Shown: in pieces, positions 5,169 through 5,169 of the stretch
Layout of the letters: each line of letters opens with the position of its first letter
Numbering within the stretch: the stretch's first letter is position 1
Assembly: GCA_910585335.1 (NCBI GenBank)
Contig: CAJUCU010000057.1
Location: forward strand, 1-5,169
Length of the DNA stretch: 5,169 nucleotides
Direction: 5' to 3'
DNA from: an uncultured Bacilli bacterium
GTDB lineage: Bacteria; Bacillota_I; Bacilli_A; RF39; UBA660
Translations under genes and position numbers: made by a program
Notes under the pieces: model-generated
Seen by the model: the letters and a program-made list of their open reading frames with translations, nothing else
Databases searched by the model: none
Told to the model about the DNA's origin: nothing

Positions 5169-5169
5169 A

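Noticed and set aside
1..5169. CRISPR array, tRNA/rRNA genes, insertion sequence ends or riboswitch
   Set aside because: No direct repeats with regular spacing, no tRNA-like cloverleaf, no transposase motifs, and intergenic gaps of at most about 135 bases with short leaders leave no supported candidate.

Overview
The window is AT-rich DNA (hand counts of 480-base samples give about 32% G+C inside the second M16 gene and about 37% inside the right-hand gene). It looks like chromosomal sequence from a low-G+C Firmicute or Mollicutes-related gut bacterium. The evidence is strong AGGAG/GAGGTGA-type ribosome binding sites, TATAAT -10 boxes, the YmfF/YmfH pair typical of Firmicutes, and a DUF6273-like protein of a kind I associate with AT-rich gut Firmicutes. 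All three stop codons are used, tryptophan is TGG, and one gene ends in tandem TGA codons, so the standard bacterial code (table 11) fits. All supported genes lie on the minus strand, so transcription runs right to left.

Layout in the direction of transcription: (1) At the right edge is the C-terminal part of a DUF6273-like protein (4515-5168, start outside the window), followed by an intrinsic terminator at 4478-4510. (2) A -10 box at 4437-4442 then serves a three-gene cluster: deoD (purine nucleoside phosphorylase, 3691-4413), ymfF (catalytically degenerate M16 peptidase homologue, 2400-3656) and ymfH (M16 peptidase with an intact HxxEH motif, 1090-2397). The gaps are 33 nt and 2 nt, and the ymfH ribosome binding site is built into the last codons of ymfF. 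The cluster ends in a terminator whose stem contains the ymfH stop codon. (3) A separately promoted gene (136-987, GTG start) encodes a calcineurin-like metallophosphoesterase with an unusual N-terminal extension, followed by an A/T-rich terminator at 91-123. (4) The leftmost 60 bases hold two inverted repeats and a possible leftward promoter for a gene outside the window.

Functionally, YmfF and YmfH probably form a heterodimeric M16 assembly with one zinc-bearing and one inactive partner. In Bacilli this pair has been linked to EF-P modification, and in several genomes it sits beside nucleoside transport genes, so a purine nucleoside phosphorylase at the head of the operon fits that neighbourhood. 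The short-chain dehydrogenase gene ymfI, which often follows ymfH, is not here. I see no convincing evidence of a new multi-gene system. The most interesting items are the deoD-ymfF-ymfH linkage, the palindrome between deoD and ymfF, the N-terminal domain of the phosphoesterase, and the operator-like repeat inside the putative left-edge promoter.
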